Positions 34,955-44,651 of a stretch of DNA of 64,000 nt are shown piece after piece. The notes below the pieces were generated by a model that worked only from the letters and a program-made list of their open reading frames with translations, was not told where the DNA came from and did no database searches. The translations under genes and the position numbers were made by a program. Positions within the stretch are counted from its first letter, which is position 1; the number at the start of each line of letters is the position of its first letter. This DNA is from Calothrix sp. NIES-2098 (lineage in GTDB: Bacteria; Cyanobacteriota; Cyanobacteriia; Cyanobacteriales; Nostocaceae), in assembly GCA_002368175.1 (NCBI GenBank), contig AP018172.1, forward strand, positions 7,753,001 to 7,817,000, in the 5' to 3' direction.

Positions 34955-36568
34955 TTACTCAGCAATGTTAACCAAACTATCAACTTGAGAAGCAGCTAAT
35001 GTTGGAGCTTTAAACAGACGGGAGTAGAGACTTGATGGTTGCTGGTGAGCAACAACTGGTAGAACTTCACGTGCATGAGCAGCTAATTCTACTGCTTTCA
35101 CATCATAAGTTTGGGTGATTAACTTGGGATAGAAACCGATACCGATGATGGGAACTAAAAGACAAGCAGTAATAAACAGTTCGCGGGGTTTAACATCAGG
35201 GATAAATTTATCGAGATGTAACTCTTCGCTTTGCTTACCGTAGAAGACTTGACGCAACATCGACAGTAAGTAAATCGGAGTCAAAATTACGCCCACTGCT
35301 GACAGCAGTACAACTACAACCTTGAAGCTAGAACTATAAACATCACTGCTAGAAATACCCAGGAACACCATCAATTCACCAACAAAGCCACTCATTCCAG
35401 GTAAAGCTAGAGAAGCCATTGAACCGACTGTAAATAGAGCAAATGTGCGGGGCATTACTTTACCCATACCGCCCATTTTATCCATCATCAGAGTGTGAGT
35501 ACGTTCGTAAGTCACACCAGACAAGAAGAACAAGCTAGCAGCAATTAAACCGTGAGAAACCATTTGGAGAACAGCGCCGCTGATCCCAATTTCTGTGTAG
35601 GAAGCAATCCCAATTAACACAAACCCCATGTGGGCAATTGAAGAGTAAGCCAAGCGACGTTTGAGGTTAGTTTGAGCAAAGGCACAACAAGCACCGTAGA
35701 CAATGTTTACAACACCCAAGATTGCCAGCACTGGGGCAAAGGTAACATGGGCATTAGGTAACATTTCAATGTTGAAACGGATTAGTGCATAGCCACCCAT
35801 CTTCAGCAACACACCAGCCAAAATCATCGAACCAGGTGCAGATGCTTCACCGTGGGCATCAGGTAGCCAAGTATGTAAAGGGAAGATTGGCAGTTTCACG
35901 CCGAAGGCAATTAAGAATCCTGCGTAAACTAATAATTCAAATGCTTGGGAATAATTCTTCATTCCTAGAGTCGCCATATCAAAGCTGACGGTATCTCCAG
36001 AGAATGCCATTGCAAAACCAGCTACCAGAATAAATATTGATGCGGCAGCAGTATAGAGAATAAACTTAGTTGCAGCATAGCGGCGGTTTTGTCCGCCCCA
36101 TATGGAAATCAGCAAGTACACAGGTACTAACTCGATTTCCCACATTAAGAAGAACAATAGTAAATCTTGGGCAACAAACACGCCAAGCTGGGCGCTGTAC
36201 ATTACCAGCATCAATCCATAAAATAAACGCGGCTTGTTGGTAACTTTCCAAGCCGCGAATATTGCTAGGGTGTTAATTAAGCCGGTCAGTAACACTAAAG
36301 GCATTGATAAACCATCAACTGCTACAGACCAATTCAAACCTAACTGTGGAACCCAAGAATATTTTTCTACTAGTTGGAAGCTTGAATTTTGGAAGTCGTA
36401 GTTATGCCAAAAGGCATAAATCATAAGTGCAAAGTCTGCTAGTGCTACCCCTAAACCATACCAGCGAACGGTTTTTCCTTCTTTATCGGGAATCAGCGGG
36501 ATGGCCAGGGATGCCATCAGCGGCAAGAGAATTATGGCTGTTAGCCAAGGAATTTCAATAGCGTTCAT
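34955..36568 (-). CDS. ndhD: NAD(P)H-quinone oxidoreductase subunit 4 (NDH-1 chain NdhD)
   Basis: A 537-residue polytopic protein, homologous to the proton-pumping NuoM subunit of complex I. About 14 membrane helices; conserved segments include LLFFLMWEIELVPVYLLI (with the key Glu), FGVKLPIFPLHTWLPDAH, ASAPGSMILAGVLLKMGGY and AYSSIAHMGFVLIG. Cyanobacterial NDH-1 works in thylakoid respiration and photosystem I cyclic electron flow. The sequence looks like the NdhD1/D2 type and not the CO2-uptake NdhD3/D4 type, but this is a judgement by eye. The start is the ATG at 36568; a GTG directly before it is also in frame. No ndhF partner in the window. Confidence 0.93.
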   Translation of the reverse strand: MNAIEIPWLTAIILLPLMASLAIPLIPDKEGKTVRWYGLGVALADFALMIYAFWHNYDFQNSSFQLVEKYSWVPQLGLNWSVAVDGLSMPLVLLTGLINTLAIFAAWKVTNKPRLFYGLMLVMYSAQLGVFVAQDLLLFFLMWEIELVPVYLLISIWGGQNRRYAATKFILYTAAASIFILVAGFAMAFSGDTVSFDMATLGMKNYSQAFELLVYAGFLIAFGVKLPIFPLHTWLPDAHGEASAPGSMILAGVLLKMGGYALIRFNIEMLPNAHVTFAPVLAILGVVNIVYGACCAFAQTNLKRRLAYSSIAHMGFVLIGIASYTEIGISGAVLQMVSHGLIAASLFFLSGVTYERTHTLMMDKMGGMGKVMPRTFALFTVGSMASLALPGMSGFVGELMVFLGISSSDVYSSSFKVVVVLLSAVGVILTPIYLLSMLRQVFYGKQSEELHLDKFIPDVKPRELFITACLLVPIIGIGFYPKLITQTYDVKAVELAAHAREVLPVVAHQQPSSLYSRLFKAPTLAASQVDSLVNIAE

Positions 36569-36800
36569 CACTTTGTTACGAACTGTTTACAATCTTCTTT
36601 TAATTGCAGTATATTAACAAGTTTGTACTTTTGTAAACGTAATTTATCCCTAGAATGGCAAATCTTAAGATTTTGATAGAGATAAATACTCATCAAATTT
36701 GCCGTCCACCATTCTAATTGTAAAGTTTTGCAACGTCAATGTGGGGTGAATATTTCTCTTAACTTCAGATTAAAATCTTGCTTAGGGGTTAAAAGCCAAT

Positions 36801-36822
36801 AAAAAAGGCGGCTTACGCCACC
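36801..36822 (-). terminator. terminator downstream of the thrB operon
   Basis: On the minus strand GGTGGC-GTAA-GCCGCC (with one G-T pair) runs into TTTTTT. It lies about 140 bases past the coiled-coil gene stop. Confidence 0.6.
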
Positions 36823-36886
36823 GATCGCACTAGATATTTGCTTGTAAGAAGAACCAACCTATCCTGTAAAGAGATTCGGAATATTA

Positions 36887-36908
36887 GGTGCGAGTGATTA
36901 CTCGCACC
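36887..36908. repeat. perfect hairpin past the coiled-coil gene
   Basis: GGTGCGAGT-GATT-ACTCGCACC: 9-bp perfect arms, 53 bases after the stop at 36961 on the minus strand. It lacks a U-tract; it may protect the transcript end before the terminator at 36801. Confidence 0.55.
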
Positions 36909-36960
36909 ATTATTAAGGGGAGCCTTGTAAACTGTATTCCTAGGCTTGAGTTGGTTGAAT

Positions 36961-37470
36961 TTAAACAATGCGGTTAACAATCGTCCATACATCCCCATCC
37001 GATCGCACATGGGGAACGGAGATGGTTTTGAACCCGGTAATGAATGGTTTGTAATAAACTTGCCAATACAAAGGACTTAGCTCATCGGCACAAGATTTCA
37101 GCAGGCGGATTTCGGTTGCGAGTTCGCCAGCGAGTTGATTAATGCGTTGAGCATGAACCTTAGCTGCACTTCTAGCTTCTTCTAGCTGCTGCTGTAGGGT
37201 AAGTTGTTTGGATTCAATTTGCCAACGCGCTAACTCAGCTTGTTTTTGTTGGAGTTGAGATTCTAAGGCTGCGATCGCATCATCAATTCCTTTGAGTTCC
37301 ACAGCTAATTGAGGATTTTCTCTAGCAAAGCGGCGGTAAGCTTCAACTATAGCAATGGGTGAATTATTTTCGCCCGCCACTACATTATTAATAGTAAGAG
37401 CAGCACGTTCTTGCTGGAGAGCCTGAACTTGTTGGCGAAGCGCTGCTATTTCTGCTTGAATCTGCTGCAT
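36961..37470 (-). CDS. coiled-coil hypothetical protein
   Basis: A 169-residue protein, mostly coiled coil: residues 1-27 (MQQIQAEIAALRQQVQALQQ) and about 60-125 (LESQLQQKQAELARW, LTLQQQLEEARSAAKVHAQR). A short region at 38-58 and the globular C-terminus (PLYWQVYYKPFITGFKTISVP, DGDVWTIVNRIV) complete it. No named domain. Its start lies only 9 bases after the thrB stop, on the same strand, so they are probably co-transcribed, though a metabolic link is not evident. No membrane segment or signal. Confidence 0.7.
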   Translation of the reverse strand: MQQIQAEIAALRQQVQALQQERAALTINNVVAGENNSPIAIVEAYRRFARENPQLAVELKGIDDAIAALESQLQQKQAELARWQIESKQLTLQQQLEEARSAAKVHAQRINQLAGELATEIRLLKSCADELSPLYWQVYYKPFITGFKTISVPHVRSDGDVWTIVNRIV

Positions 37471-37479
37471 AATACTTGT

Positions 37480-38403
37480 TTATCCTTGTTTGGTGCTTCT
37501 TGCGCCTTGGTTATCCAGAGAAAGCGATCGCACAACAGCTGTAATTCCTTCTTCTTGCCAAGCAGTTCGCATTGCCGCTTCTACAGGTTGGGAATGTTCT
37601 ACATCCGCTAAAGCCAAGAGTGTTGGCCCTGCGCCACTAATTACCATGCCATAAGCACCAGCCGCCACAGCCGCCATATTCACGGCATCATAACCAGGAA
37701 TTAAAGCTTTGCGATAGGGCTGATGTAACTTATCTTGTAAAGCTGTCTTTAACCATTCTCCCTTACCAGTTGCCAAACCCCGCAACAACAAACCCAAATG
37801 AGCCGTATTGAAAATTGCATCAGCACGACTTACCTCAGTGGGAAGAACTCGTCGCGCCTCGGAAGTGGAAAGTTCAAAATTAGGAATCGCTACTACTGGG
37901 ACAACATTTTCCTGCCAAGGTATATCGCAAATTTCCCAAAGCGCGCCGCTGCTAGCAGCTAGACGACATCCGCCTAATAAAGCGGGAACGACATTATCAG
38001 GATGTCCTTCCATTGCGATCGCTAATTCCATCACCTGCAACTGCGAGAGAGGTTCGCCAGCCAGCTGATTAGCCGCAACCAATCCACCAACTATTGCTGT
38101 AGCCGAACTCCCCAAACCTCGCGCTAATGGTACACCTAGCTGAATCTCAATTTTTACGCTTGGTGGTATCTGCTCTATATATTGATAGAACCTCACAAAC
38201 GCCTGATAGATCAGATTACTCTCATCCGTTTGTACTCCTTCAGCTTCATCACCCGTGACATGAATAATTAACCCGCCTTCATCCAGGCGAGTGAACTTAA
38301 ATACGTTGTACAGCGTTAAAGCTGCACCGATGCAGTCAAAACCAGGCCCCAAATTAGCAGTAGTGGCGGGAACAGTAACAGTTACACCAGAAACAACAGA
38401 CAT
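37480..38403 (-). CDS. thrB: homoserine kinase
   Basis: A 307-residue GHMP kinase that phosphorylates L-homoserine with ATP in threonine synthesis. VTVPATTANLGPGFDCIGAAL at the N-terminus, GVPLARGLGSSATAIVGG (ATP loop, about residue 85), EGHPDNVVPALLGG and VISGAGPTLLAL match the family. Start at the ATG at 38403; a TTG two codons upstream is in frame. Followed 9 bases later by the coiled-coil gene. No threonine-synthase or homoserine-dehydrogenase gene nearby. Confidence 0.94.
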   Translation of the reverse strand: MSVVSGVTVTVPATTANLGPGFDCIGAALTLYNVFKFTRLDEGGLIIHVTGDEAEGVQTDESNLIYQAFVRFYQYIEQIPPSVKIEIQLGVPLARGLGSSATAIVGGLVAANQLAGEPLSQLQVMELAIAMEGHPDNVVPALLGGCRLAASSGALWEICDIPWQENVVPVVAIPNFELSTSEARRVLPTEVSRADAIFNTAHLGLLLRGLATGKGEWLKTALQDKLHQPYRKALIPGYDAVNMAAVAAGAYGMVISGAGPTLLALADVEHSQPVEAAMRTAWQEEGITAVVRSLSLDNQGARSTKQG

Positions 38404-38518
38404 CTGCAAATCTCACTAATCAATCAACCAGCATCCCATGTAAATGATTGATTTGCGCATTTTTGTCATTAGTCATTTGGTATTTCTTCCTTGTCTCCCC
38501 TTCCATTCCCTCGACAGA

Positions 38519-39109
38519 TCAACCAAAAGGTCGTTCGTAGAGATAGAGTAGCGCTTCGCCAAAAGTCTTACCATCAGGACGTGTCACCTCTAGATAAGCA
38601 TTAATAGGGCCGCCACCGTCTCGATAAATTACATAGGTGTAGCCATTATTTTTGAATATTAATTGCGATGCGTCATCTTCGTCATGGCTTGTGATTGTCA
38701 GGCTAGTTTTGCCATTCTTTGCACGGCTCAAGTAATATTTCGGTAGCCTGGAATTATGTTCCTTAGTACAAATTTCTACTTGGTAATTCGTACTTTCCGC
38801 ATAAGCGTATAACTCAGAATTAGCAGGACAAGCTTTAAACATCCGAGTTTGTTTAAACTGTCGTATAGGTTGCCGAATCGTCACTTTACCTTTTTGAGGT
38901 AGCGGTGTAGAAAAGCCGTAATCGCGCAAATAATTGGGATTATCTGGGTCAGGTTTAAATTTTGCTTTATTTTGAGCCGCTTGAACCTGATTTTTTAAGG
39001 AAAATGCAGATATTTGATTTTGATACACATTACTGGCGTGTGATCCGCTAAAACCGTAAGCGCTAAATATTAAAAACAGACTAGCTCCGAGAAAAGGTGA
39101 TTTTTTCAT
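38519..39109 (-). CDS. hypothetical exported protein
   Basis: A 196-residue protein with a signal peptide (about 1-25, KKSPFLGASLFLIFSAYGFSG). The mature part has a basic proline-containing linker (KPDPDNPNYLRDYGF, QKGKVTIRQPIRQFKQ) and a globular domain with two Cys (FKACPAN, VEICTKEH) that may form a disulfide. It ends with strands TYVIYRDGGGPINAYLEVTRPDG. No recognised catalytic motif or family. Probably periplasmic. Confidence 0.6.
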   Translation of the reverse strand: MKKSPFLGASLFLIFSAYGFSGSHASNVYQNQISAFSLKNQVQAAQNKAKFKPDPDNPNYLRDYGFSTPLPQKGKVTIRQPIRQFKQTRMFKACPANSELYAYAESTNYQVEICTKEHNSRLPKYYLSRAKNGKTSLTITSHDEDDASQLIFKNNGYTYVIYRDGGGPINAYLEVTRPDGKTFGEALLYLYERPFG

Positions 39110-39203
39110 TAGCTGAGGTTCAAAAACAGAAAATTAGATTATTAACTCCATTATTCAAGTTCAGGATTCCGTATTTTTTTAGTCTCCATCCTGCTCAAGA
39201 AGA

Positions 39204-40361
39204 TTAAATTTTAAAATACCAACTACGGCGATACATGAAATAAAGAATCAACCACCAAAAACATACGGTTGTTATAGCAAATAACAAAGAACCATTCAGC
39301 GCACCTGCCCAAGGTTTAAATAAATGCTCGTAAATCCAAGTGTATGTAGTTGGGGCATCGCTACCATTACCAATGTGAGTTTTAATTAATATTCTGGCAA
39401 CAAAACCAGATCCTACAAAAGCGAAGATGGCATTTAATCCCATCACTTCAAAGGGAAAACCTAGCCACTTTAAACCGCGTACTTCGATTAATTCATAACA
39501 AGCAGCTAGAAATAATAGCGCAAAACCAGCAGTGAACATTACATAAGAACTCGTCCATAATTGTTTGTTGATGGGGAATAAAAAGCCCCACAAATGTCCG
39601 ACTAAGGCGCAAATAATTCCAAAAATAGCTAAATTGATACTGGTACGACTTTGCTGAGGTTGTCGCCGCAGCCATTGCCCAGTAAAGTAACCGGCAAGAA
39701 CGGTGACAACAGCAGGTAAGGTACTTAGTAAACCCTCTGGATCGAAGGGTTTTCCTCCTAACAAGTGTTGCTGTCCTAAAATCAAGCGATCGCAATACCC
39801 TACTAAATTGCCTTCTGGCGTCAAGTTACCAGCACCATAACCAGGAACGGGAATCAGTACCATTGCAGCCCAATAGCCGATGAGCAAAATTGCCGCTAAT
39901 ATCCATAAAGCACGACGCTCAAGGTTAAGTACTGCGATCGCACTTATCAAATAAGCTAGAGCGATGCGTTGCAAGACACCCATAATCCGGATCTTGGCGA
40001 ACGAATCAGCAGGCGCACCATTTAGCCAGAAATCTAAAGTTAAGGAAAATAAAGCTAAAAATAATCCTAGCCCGAATAAAATTAAAGCTCTACGTGCAAT
40101 TCGCCAGTAAACAGCCTGAGTAGGACGATTTTCTTTTGTATATTTGGACAGGGAAAAAGGCATCGCCACGCCGACAATGAACAGAAAGAACGGAAAAACG
40201 AAGTCTGTGGGTGTGTAACCGTTCCACTCAGCGTGTTCTAGTGGCGGATAAATATAATCCCAACTGCCGGGATTATTGACTAGAATCATTGAGGCGATCG
40301 CAAAACCACGAAATACATCTAGAGATCTAAGACGTTGAGGTAGAGTCAATTGCTTCTCCAA
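39204..40361 (-). CDS. HGSNAT/DUF5009-like multi-pass membrane acyltransferase homologue
   Basis: A 385-residue membrane protein with about 10-11 helices. The N-terminal RLRSLDVFRGFAIASMILVNN with WDYIYPPLEHAEWNGYTPTD and FPFFLFIVGVAMPFSL is characteristic of the heparan-alpha-glucosaminide N-acetyltransferase/NagX group (COG4299). In lysosomes this protein moves an acetyl group across the membrane to a sugar amine; bacterial members may act on cell-wall or surface sugars. The proposed catalytic His corresponds to H43 in LEHAEWNG, which is present. Monocistronic, convergent with nothing; divergent from the GHL10 gene. Confidence 0.8.
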   Translation of the reverse strand: MEKQLTLPQRLRSLDVFRGFAIASMILVNNPGSWDYIYPPLEHAEWNGYTPTDFVFPFFLFIVGVAMPFSLSKYTKENRPTQAVYWRIARRALILFGLGLFLALFSLTLDFWLNGAPADSFAKIRIMGVLQRIALAYLISAIAVLNLERRALWILAAILLIGYWAAMVLIPVPGYGAGNLTPEGNLVGYCDRLILGQQHLLGGKPFDPEGLLSTLPAVVTVLAGYFTGQWLRRQPQQSRTSINLAIFGIICALVGHLWGFLFPINKQLWTSSYVMFTAGFALLFLAACYELIEVRGLKWLGFPFEVMGLNAIFAFVGSGFVARILIKTHIGNGSDAPTTYTWIYEHLFKPWAGALNGSLLFAITTVCFWWLILYFMYRRSWYFKI

Positions 40362-40496
40362 TGGTTTATGTGCCTAGTAACGCTACGCAAAAGTCCAAAA
40401 TCAAAAGTCAAATGCACTTTGAATGCTAGCTTTATTTTCGCCTTGCTGTACTAGTTCGGACTGCTCTTGATTTTTCTTAAAACTTTACTGTATCTA

Positions 40497-42065
40497 ATGT
40501 CCACTTACTTAAAAGCAACTTTTCTTAGCGGATTACTACTTCTAGTTAGCCCTTCTGTCCAATCTCAAGAAGTTCCTCAGCCCCAATCTCAGTCTCTCCC
40601 TCCTTCCCCAACACGCGAGTTTCGTGGGGTTTGGGTTGCTTCTGTAGCTAATATTGATTGGCCTTCCCGTCCGGGATTGACATCATCTCAGCAGCAAGCG
40701 GAATTGATTGCTATGCTCGATCGTGCTGTTGCTTTAAAGCTGAATGCAGTTATCTTACAGGTACGTCCTGCTGCTGATGCGCTGTACGCCTCTCCCTATG
40801 AACCTTGGTCGGAATTTTTGACGGGAGAGATGGGTAAAGCACCGTCACCTGATTATGACCCCTTAGCCTTTGCTGTTGAAGAAGCACATAAACGCGGTAT
40901 AGAATTGCACGCTTGGTTTAATCCTTTTCGTGCCCGTTATCCTCAATCTAAATCCCCTATATCTGCGAACCATGTCAGCAAGCTTCATCCCCAATGGGTG
41001 AAGAAGTATGGTAAGTATCTCTGGTTAGATCCTGGCGAACCAGAAGTTCAAGATTATACTCTGGCTGTGATTATGGATGTCGTCAAGCGCTACGACATAG
41101 ATGCAGTTCATCTTGACGATTATTTCTATCCATATCCAGAACGAGATGTTAATAGGCAAGTTCTCGATTTTCCCGACGCACCAAGTTGGCAGAAATACCT
41201 GAAAACTGGCGGGAAACTCAACCGCGATGATTGGCGGCGAGAAAATATTAATACATTCGTACAGCATCTCTATCAAGCAATCAAAACGGAAAAACCTTGG
41301 GTGAAGTTAGGTATTAGTCCCTTTGGGATCTGGCGTCCAGGCTACCCAGCACAGACCAAAAGTGTTGATGGTGGTGGGGCTTTCGATGCTTACAATCAAA
41401 TATATGCTGATTCCCGTCAATGGTTAGTTAACGGATGGTTGGATTATTTTGCACCGCAGTTATATTGGAAAATTGAGAAAACTCAACAAAGTTATCCTGT
41501 ATTGCTGAATTGGTGGCTGAAACAAAACCAACTAGGAAGACATATCTGGCCTGGTAATTTTACGAGTCGTATCGGCGATCGCACTTCAGCTGCTTGGCCT
41601 GCCAATGAAATTCTTTACCAGATTAAGACAACACGAGGTTTTGCTGGAGCGACGGGTAACATTCACTACAGTATGAAGCCTTTAATGCAAAATCGCGATC
41701 GCATTGCGGATTTGCTAGAAAAGCAAGCATACTCTACTCCTGCACTAGTTCCCGCTTCTCCCTGGTTGGATAAGTCAGTACCGACTCAACCTGTGCTAAA
41801 AATTGAGCGAGATGCAACTACAGGTAAAATCAGCAAACTCACTTGGCAAGCTACAGGACAGGATAAGGTATGGCTGTGGGTATTGCAGACTAAGACTGGT
41901 AATCAGTGGAGTACAAAAATCCTCCCTGGATTGCAAACTTCTTACTTACTTAATAGCCTTGATTCTCAAGTACAAATTGATAGCGTAGCTATTTCTGCGG
42001 TTAATCGCTACGGTACTCAGGGAAAACCAACTCTTGGTAATGGACTTGTTGCCAAATCTCAATGA
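40497..42065 (+). CDS. GHL10-family glycoside-hydrolase-like secreted protein
   Basis: A 522-residue protein: signal peptide (about 1-23, LKATFLSGLLLLVSPSVQS), Pro/Gln/Ser linker, GHL10/DUF187 TIM-barrel from FRGVWVASVANIDWPS (about residue 40) to about 370 (AVILQVRPAADALY, GIELHAWFNPFRARY, DIDAVHLDDYFYPYP, DYFAPQLYWKIEK), and a C-terminal beta-rich (FN3-like) domain of about 100 residues. HLDDYFYPYP and the Asp/Glu around it are the likely active-site carboxylates. I prefer the ATG at 40497 to the TTG at 40467. The partial protein at 1-715 is a paralogue. Envelope glycan target probable; a 5'-nucleotidase gene follows at a distance of 104 bases. Confidence 0.88.
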   Translation: MSTYLKATFLSGLLLLVSPSVQSQEVPQPQSQSLPPSPTREFRGVWVASVANIDWPSRPGLTSSQQQAELIAMLDRAVALKLNAVILQVRPAADALYASPYEPWSEFLTGEMGKAPSPDYDPLAFAVEEAHKRGIELHAWFNPFRARYPQSKSPISANHVSKLHPQWVKKYGKYLWLDPGEPEVQDYTLAVIMDVVKRYDIDAVHLDDYFYPYPERDVNRQVLDFPDAPSWQKYLKTGGKLNRDDWRRENINTFVQHLYQAIKTEKPWVKLGISPFGIWRPGYPAQTKSVDGGGAFDAYNQIYADSRQWLVNGWLDYFAPQLYWKIEKTQQSYPVLLNWWLKQNQLGRHIWPGNFTSRIGDRTSAAWPANEILYQIKTTRGFAGATGNIHYSMKPLMQNRDRIADLLEKQAYSTPALVPASPWLDKSVPTQPVLKIERDATTGKISKLTWQATGQDKVWLWVLQTKTGNQWSTKILPGLQTSYLLNSLDSQVQIDSVAISAVNRYGTQGKPTLGNGLVAKSQ

Positions 42066-42169
42066 AAGAGGCGATGTCTACGACCAGCAGATCCGCATCT
42101 ACGCTGTTTCCAAAACGGTAAAAACCCTTACAATCAATTCCGTAGATTATAAGGGATTCCCAGCTTAAA

Positions 42170-43675
42170 ATGAAACTCATCTGGAAAAGTTGCGGCATCG
42201 TTTTACAGGTATTAGCGACGGTAGCTATAGCTACGCCTGTAATGGCAGAAATCGTGAATATTAACCTGCTGCAACTCAATGACATTTACGAAATTACACC
42301 AGTGGAGGGTGGAACTCGTGGCGGTATGGCACGGGTCGCTACCTTACGACAACAACTTTACAAGGCGAACCCCCGTACATATACAGTATTAGCAGGAGAT
42401 GCTTTTAGTCCATCGGCTTTAGGAACTGCCAAAATTAACGGGATACCGCTAGCAGGTCAGCAAATGGTAGCGGTGATGAATGCTGTAGGCTTTGATTACG
42501 CAACTTTTGGCAATCATGAATTTGACCTACCTGAAAACCTCTTTTATCAACGCTTGCAAGAATCTCGCTTTCGCTGGGTGTCGGGTAATGTATCAGATAG
42601 TAAGGGACAGCCTTTTAAGGGTGTGCCGCGATCGCTAATATTTAATGTCAAAGGCGATCGCGGTGCTATCGTCAGGATAGGGTTAATTGGCCTGACTCTC
42701 AATAGTAATCAGCCTAATTACGTCAGTTATACCGATCCCATTGAAACAGCCAAACAGCAGGTAAAGGCACTCAAGGATAAAGTTGATATTATAGTTGCCA
42801 TTACTCACCTACCAATTGAAAGCGATCGCCTACTAGCGGAAACTGTACCAGAAATTGACATCATTCTCGGTGGGCACGAGCATGAAAATATCCAGCAATG
42901 GCGGGGTCGGGATTTTACACCAATTTTTAAAGCAGATGCTAATGCGCGTACAGTTTACATTCATCAATTAAGCTACGACACTATCAAAAAAAGCCTCCAG
43001 ATTAACTCTCGACTAATACCAATTACTCAGAAAATTCCCGACGAACCCAACACTTTAAGCGTAGTCAGGCAATGGCTAGAACGAGGTTATCAAGCGTTTC
43101 GCGCCAATGGTTTTGAACCAAATCAAGTGATTGCGAAATTGTCCTTTGCTTTAGATGGTTTAGAATCTAGCGTCCGCAACAAATCTACACGACTTACAGA
43201 ATTAATTGCAACGGCGATGTTGAAGGAAGTACCAGATGCGGATTTAGCTATATTTAATGGTGGTTCAATTCGAGTTGATGATGTCATTCCACCTGGCCCG
43301 ATTACCCAATATGATGTAATTCGGATATTACCTTTCGGCGGTAAAGTTGTAGCGGTAGAGATGAATGGCGAACTGTTACAAAGGGTATTGGATCGAGGTC
43401 AAATTAATAAAGGTACTGGCGGCTATTTACAAACAGCTAATGTTAGCCAAGCACCAAGTTCAGGAGATTGGTCGATCAAAGGAAAAATTCTTGACCCTAA
43501 AAGAAATTACAAAGTTGCTATTAGTGATTTCTTGATTAGTGGCAAAGAAAAAGGATTAGATTTCTTAAATCTGCAACAACCAGGTATGAAACTGATTGCC
43601 GAAAAACGAGATATTCGTTTTGCTGTAATTGAGCAATTAAAAAGCCAAGAAAATGTTAGCCAGGTATCGCCCTAA
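42170..43675 (+). CDS. periplasmic bifunctional 5'-nucleotidase/2',3'-cyclic phosphodiesterase-type enzyme
   Basis: A 501-residue UshA-type protein. After a signal peptide (about 1-26, ATVAIATPVMA), the metallophosphatase domain shows LLQLNDIYEITP, VLAGDAFSPS, FATFGNHEFD-like YATFGNHEFDLP, ITHLPIESD and ILGGHEHENI. The C-terminal 5'-nucleotidase domain has IFNGGSIRVDD and RILPFGGKVVAVEM. In the first motif the usual His of ND-x-H reads Tyr (NDIY), so one metal ligand differs from UshA; other ligands are intact. Expected to release phosphate and nucleoside from extracellular nucleotides. Located 104 bases after GHL10, possibly one transcript. Confidence 0.88.
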   Translation: MKLIWKSCGIVLQVLATVAIATPVMAEIVNINLLQLNDIYEITPVEGGTRGGMARVATLRQQLYKANPRTYTVLAGDAFSPSALGTAKINGIPLAGQQMVAVMNAVGFDYATFGNHEFDLPENLFYQRLQESRFRWVSGNVSDSKGQPFKGVPRSLIFNVKGDRGAIVRIGLIGLTLNSNQPNYVSYTDPIETAKQQVKALKDKVDIIVAITHLPIESDRLLAETVPEIDIILGGHEHENIQQWRGRDFTPIFKADANARTVYIHQLSYDTIKKSLQINSRLIPITQKIPDEPNTLSVVRQWLERGYQAFRANGFEPNQVIAKLSFALDGLESSVRNKSTRLTELIATAMLKEVPDADLAIFNGGSIRVDDVIPPGPITQYDVIRILPFGGKVVAVEMNGELLQRVLDRGQINKGTGGYLQTANVSQAPSSGDWSIKGKILDPKRNYKVAISDFLISGKEKGLDFLNLQQPGMKLIAEKRDIRFAVIEQLKSQENVSQVSP

Positions 43676-43705
43676 CCAAATTGTTAACTTCATTGTTAAT
43701 TGCTC

Positions 43706-44014
43706 TTAGCTCTTTTTAATCTCACGAGCCATTTTCAGATAATCGTCCATTTTGGCATTAGCACGACGGCGTTTACTAGCGGGAGTATCAATAATACTAT
43801 CCTGCTTAGTTTCGATTTTCTGTTGAGTTTCAACTCGTTTTAGAGTCTGTGCTTGATCGGATTCTAGAAAATAACCAGATTCAGTTAATCCAAAAAGGTT
43901 GGCAAAAAAACCAAAGAAACTTTTGAAAAAATTAGCAATATTTCGGAAAACAACAGATAGAAAACCTTCAATACGAAGGTATAAGTTCTGAATAATTTGA
44001 GTTAGACGAGACAT
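43706..44014 (-). CDS. conserved small cyanobacterial-type protein with amphipathic N-terminus
   Basis: A 102-residue protein. Residues 1-45 are aromatic and hydrophobic (LRIEGFLSVVFRNIANFF, FFGFFANLFGLTESGY) and could lie along a membrane. The rest is hydrophilic, with a basic stretch (PASKRRRANAKMDDYLKMA). I start at the ATG at 44014; a GTG two codons upstream is in frame. I cannot assign a function. It is convergent with the nucleotidase gene, 30 bases between stops. Confidence 0.6.
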   Translation of the reverse strand: MSRLTQIIQNLYLRIEGFLSVVFRNIANFFKSFFGFFANLFGLTESGYFLESDQAQTLKRVETQQKIETKQDSIIDTPASKRRRANAKMDDYLKMAREIKKS

Positions 44015-44204
44015 AGCCACACCCTATCTAATTCATTGCTAATACTATTATGAACTATTGTGCTTGCTCAAAGTCTCTGTCAGCAGATAGTTTTTCTGGT
44101 AACGTCAGAATTCCCAGGAGATTATGTACCATTTAGGAGATGAATTTTGTTGTTGTAAGACTTATGTATATTCAGTCGGGGGAGTGTGAAATGAGAAGAA
44201 ACTC

Positions 44205-44648
44205 ATGAATAAGCTGCCGAAAATCGACCGTCAACGCGAACATCAAGCAAATGAACGTACTTTTTTAGCTTGGTTGCGTACTTCTATTGCATTAATTGGC
44301 TTTGGTTTTGCGATCGCCAGATTTGGTCTGTTTTTGCATCAGCTTAATCTGGCGATAACACAACAGGAACCTCTTGTACATCCCTTATTCAATTCGGAAA
44401 ATTTAGGGATTGTTTTAGTAATTACTGGGATTGTCACCATCGCTTTAGCAGCTTGGCGATACAACCAGGTTTTCTGGCAAATTGAACGAGGAGACTATCA
44501 ACCTCATCGGTTATCAATTTGGATAATTACCGGAGTAGTGATGATTTTTGGATTTCTCAGTATTCCCATACTCCTGTTGCGCAATCCAGTTTCTTCCCGA
44601 CCAACTTCTGCGTTTACTCAACCACCTTCCCCGAAAAAATTACAATAA
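44205..44648 (+). CDS. DUF202 (YidH-like) membrane protein
   Basis: A 147-residue protein with the DUF202 signature at the N-terminus (QREHQANERTFLAWLRTSIALIGFGFAIARFG), and three predicted membrane segments: about 26-45, 65-83 and 100-120. DUF202 proteins are small inner-membrane proteins of unknown role. The conserved Asn-Glu-Arg-Thr-Phe-Leu-Ala-Trp-x-Arg-Thr motif is complete. Convergent with the lipoprotein gene, stops 4 bases apart. Confidence 0.82.
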   Translation: MNKLPKIDRQREHQANERTFLAWLRTSIALIGFGFAIARFGLFLHQLNLAITQQEPLVHPLFNSENLGIVLVITGIVTIALAAWRYNQVFWQIERGDYQPHRLSIWIITGVVMIFGFLSIPILLLRNPVSSRPTSAFTQPPSPKKLQ

Positions 44649-44651
44649 TAT

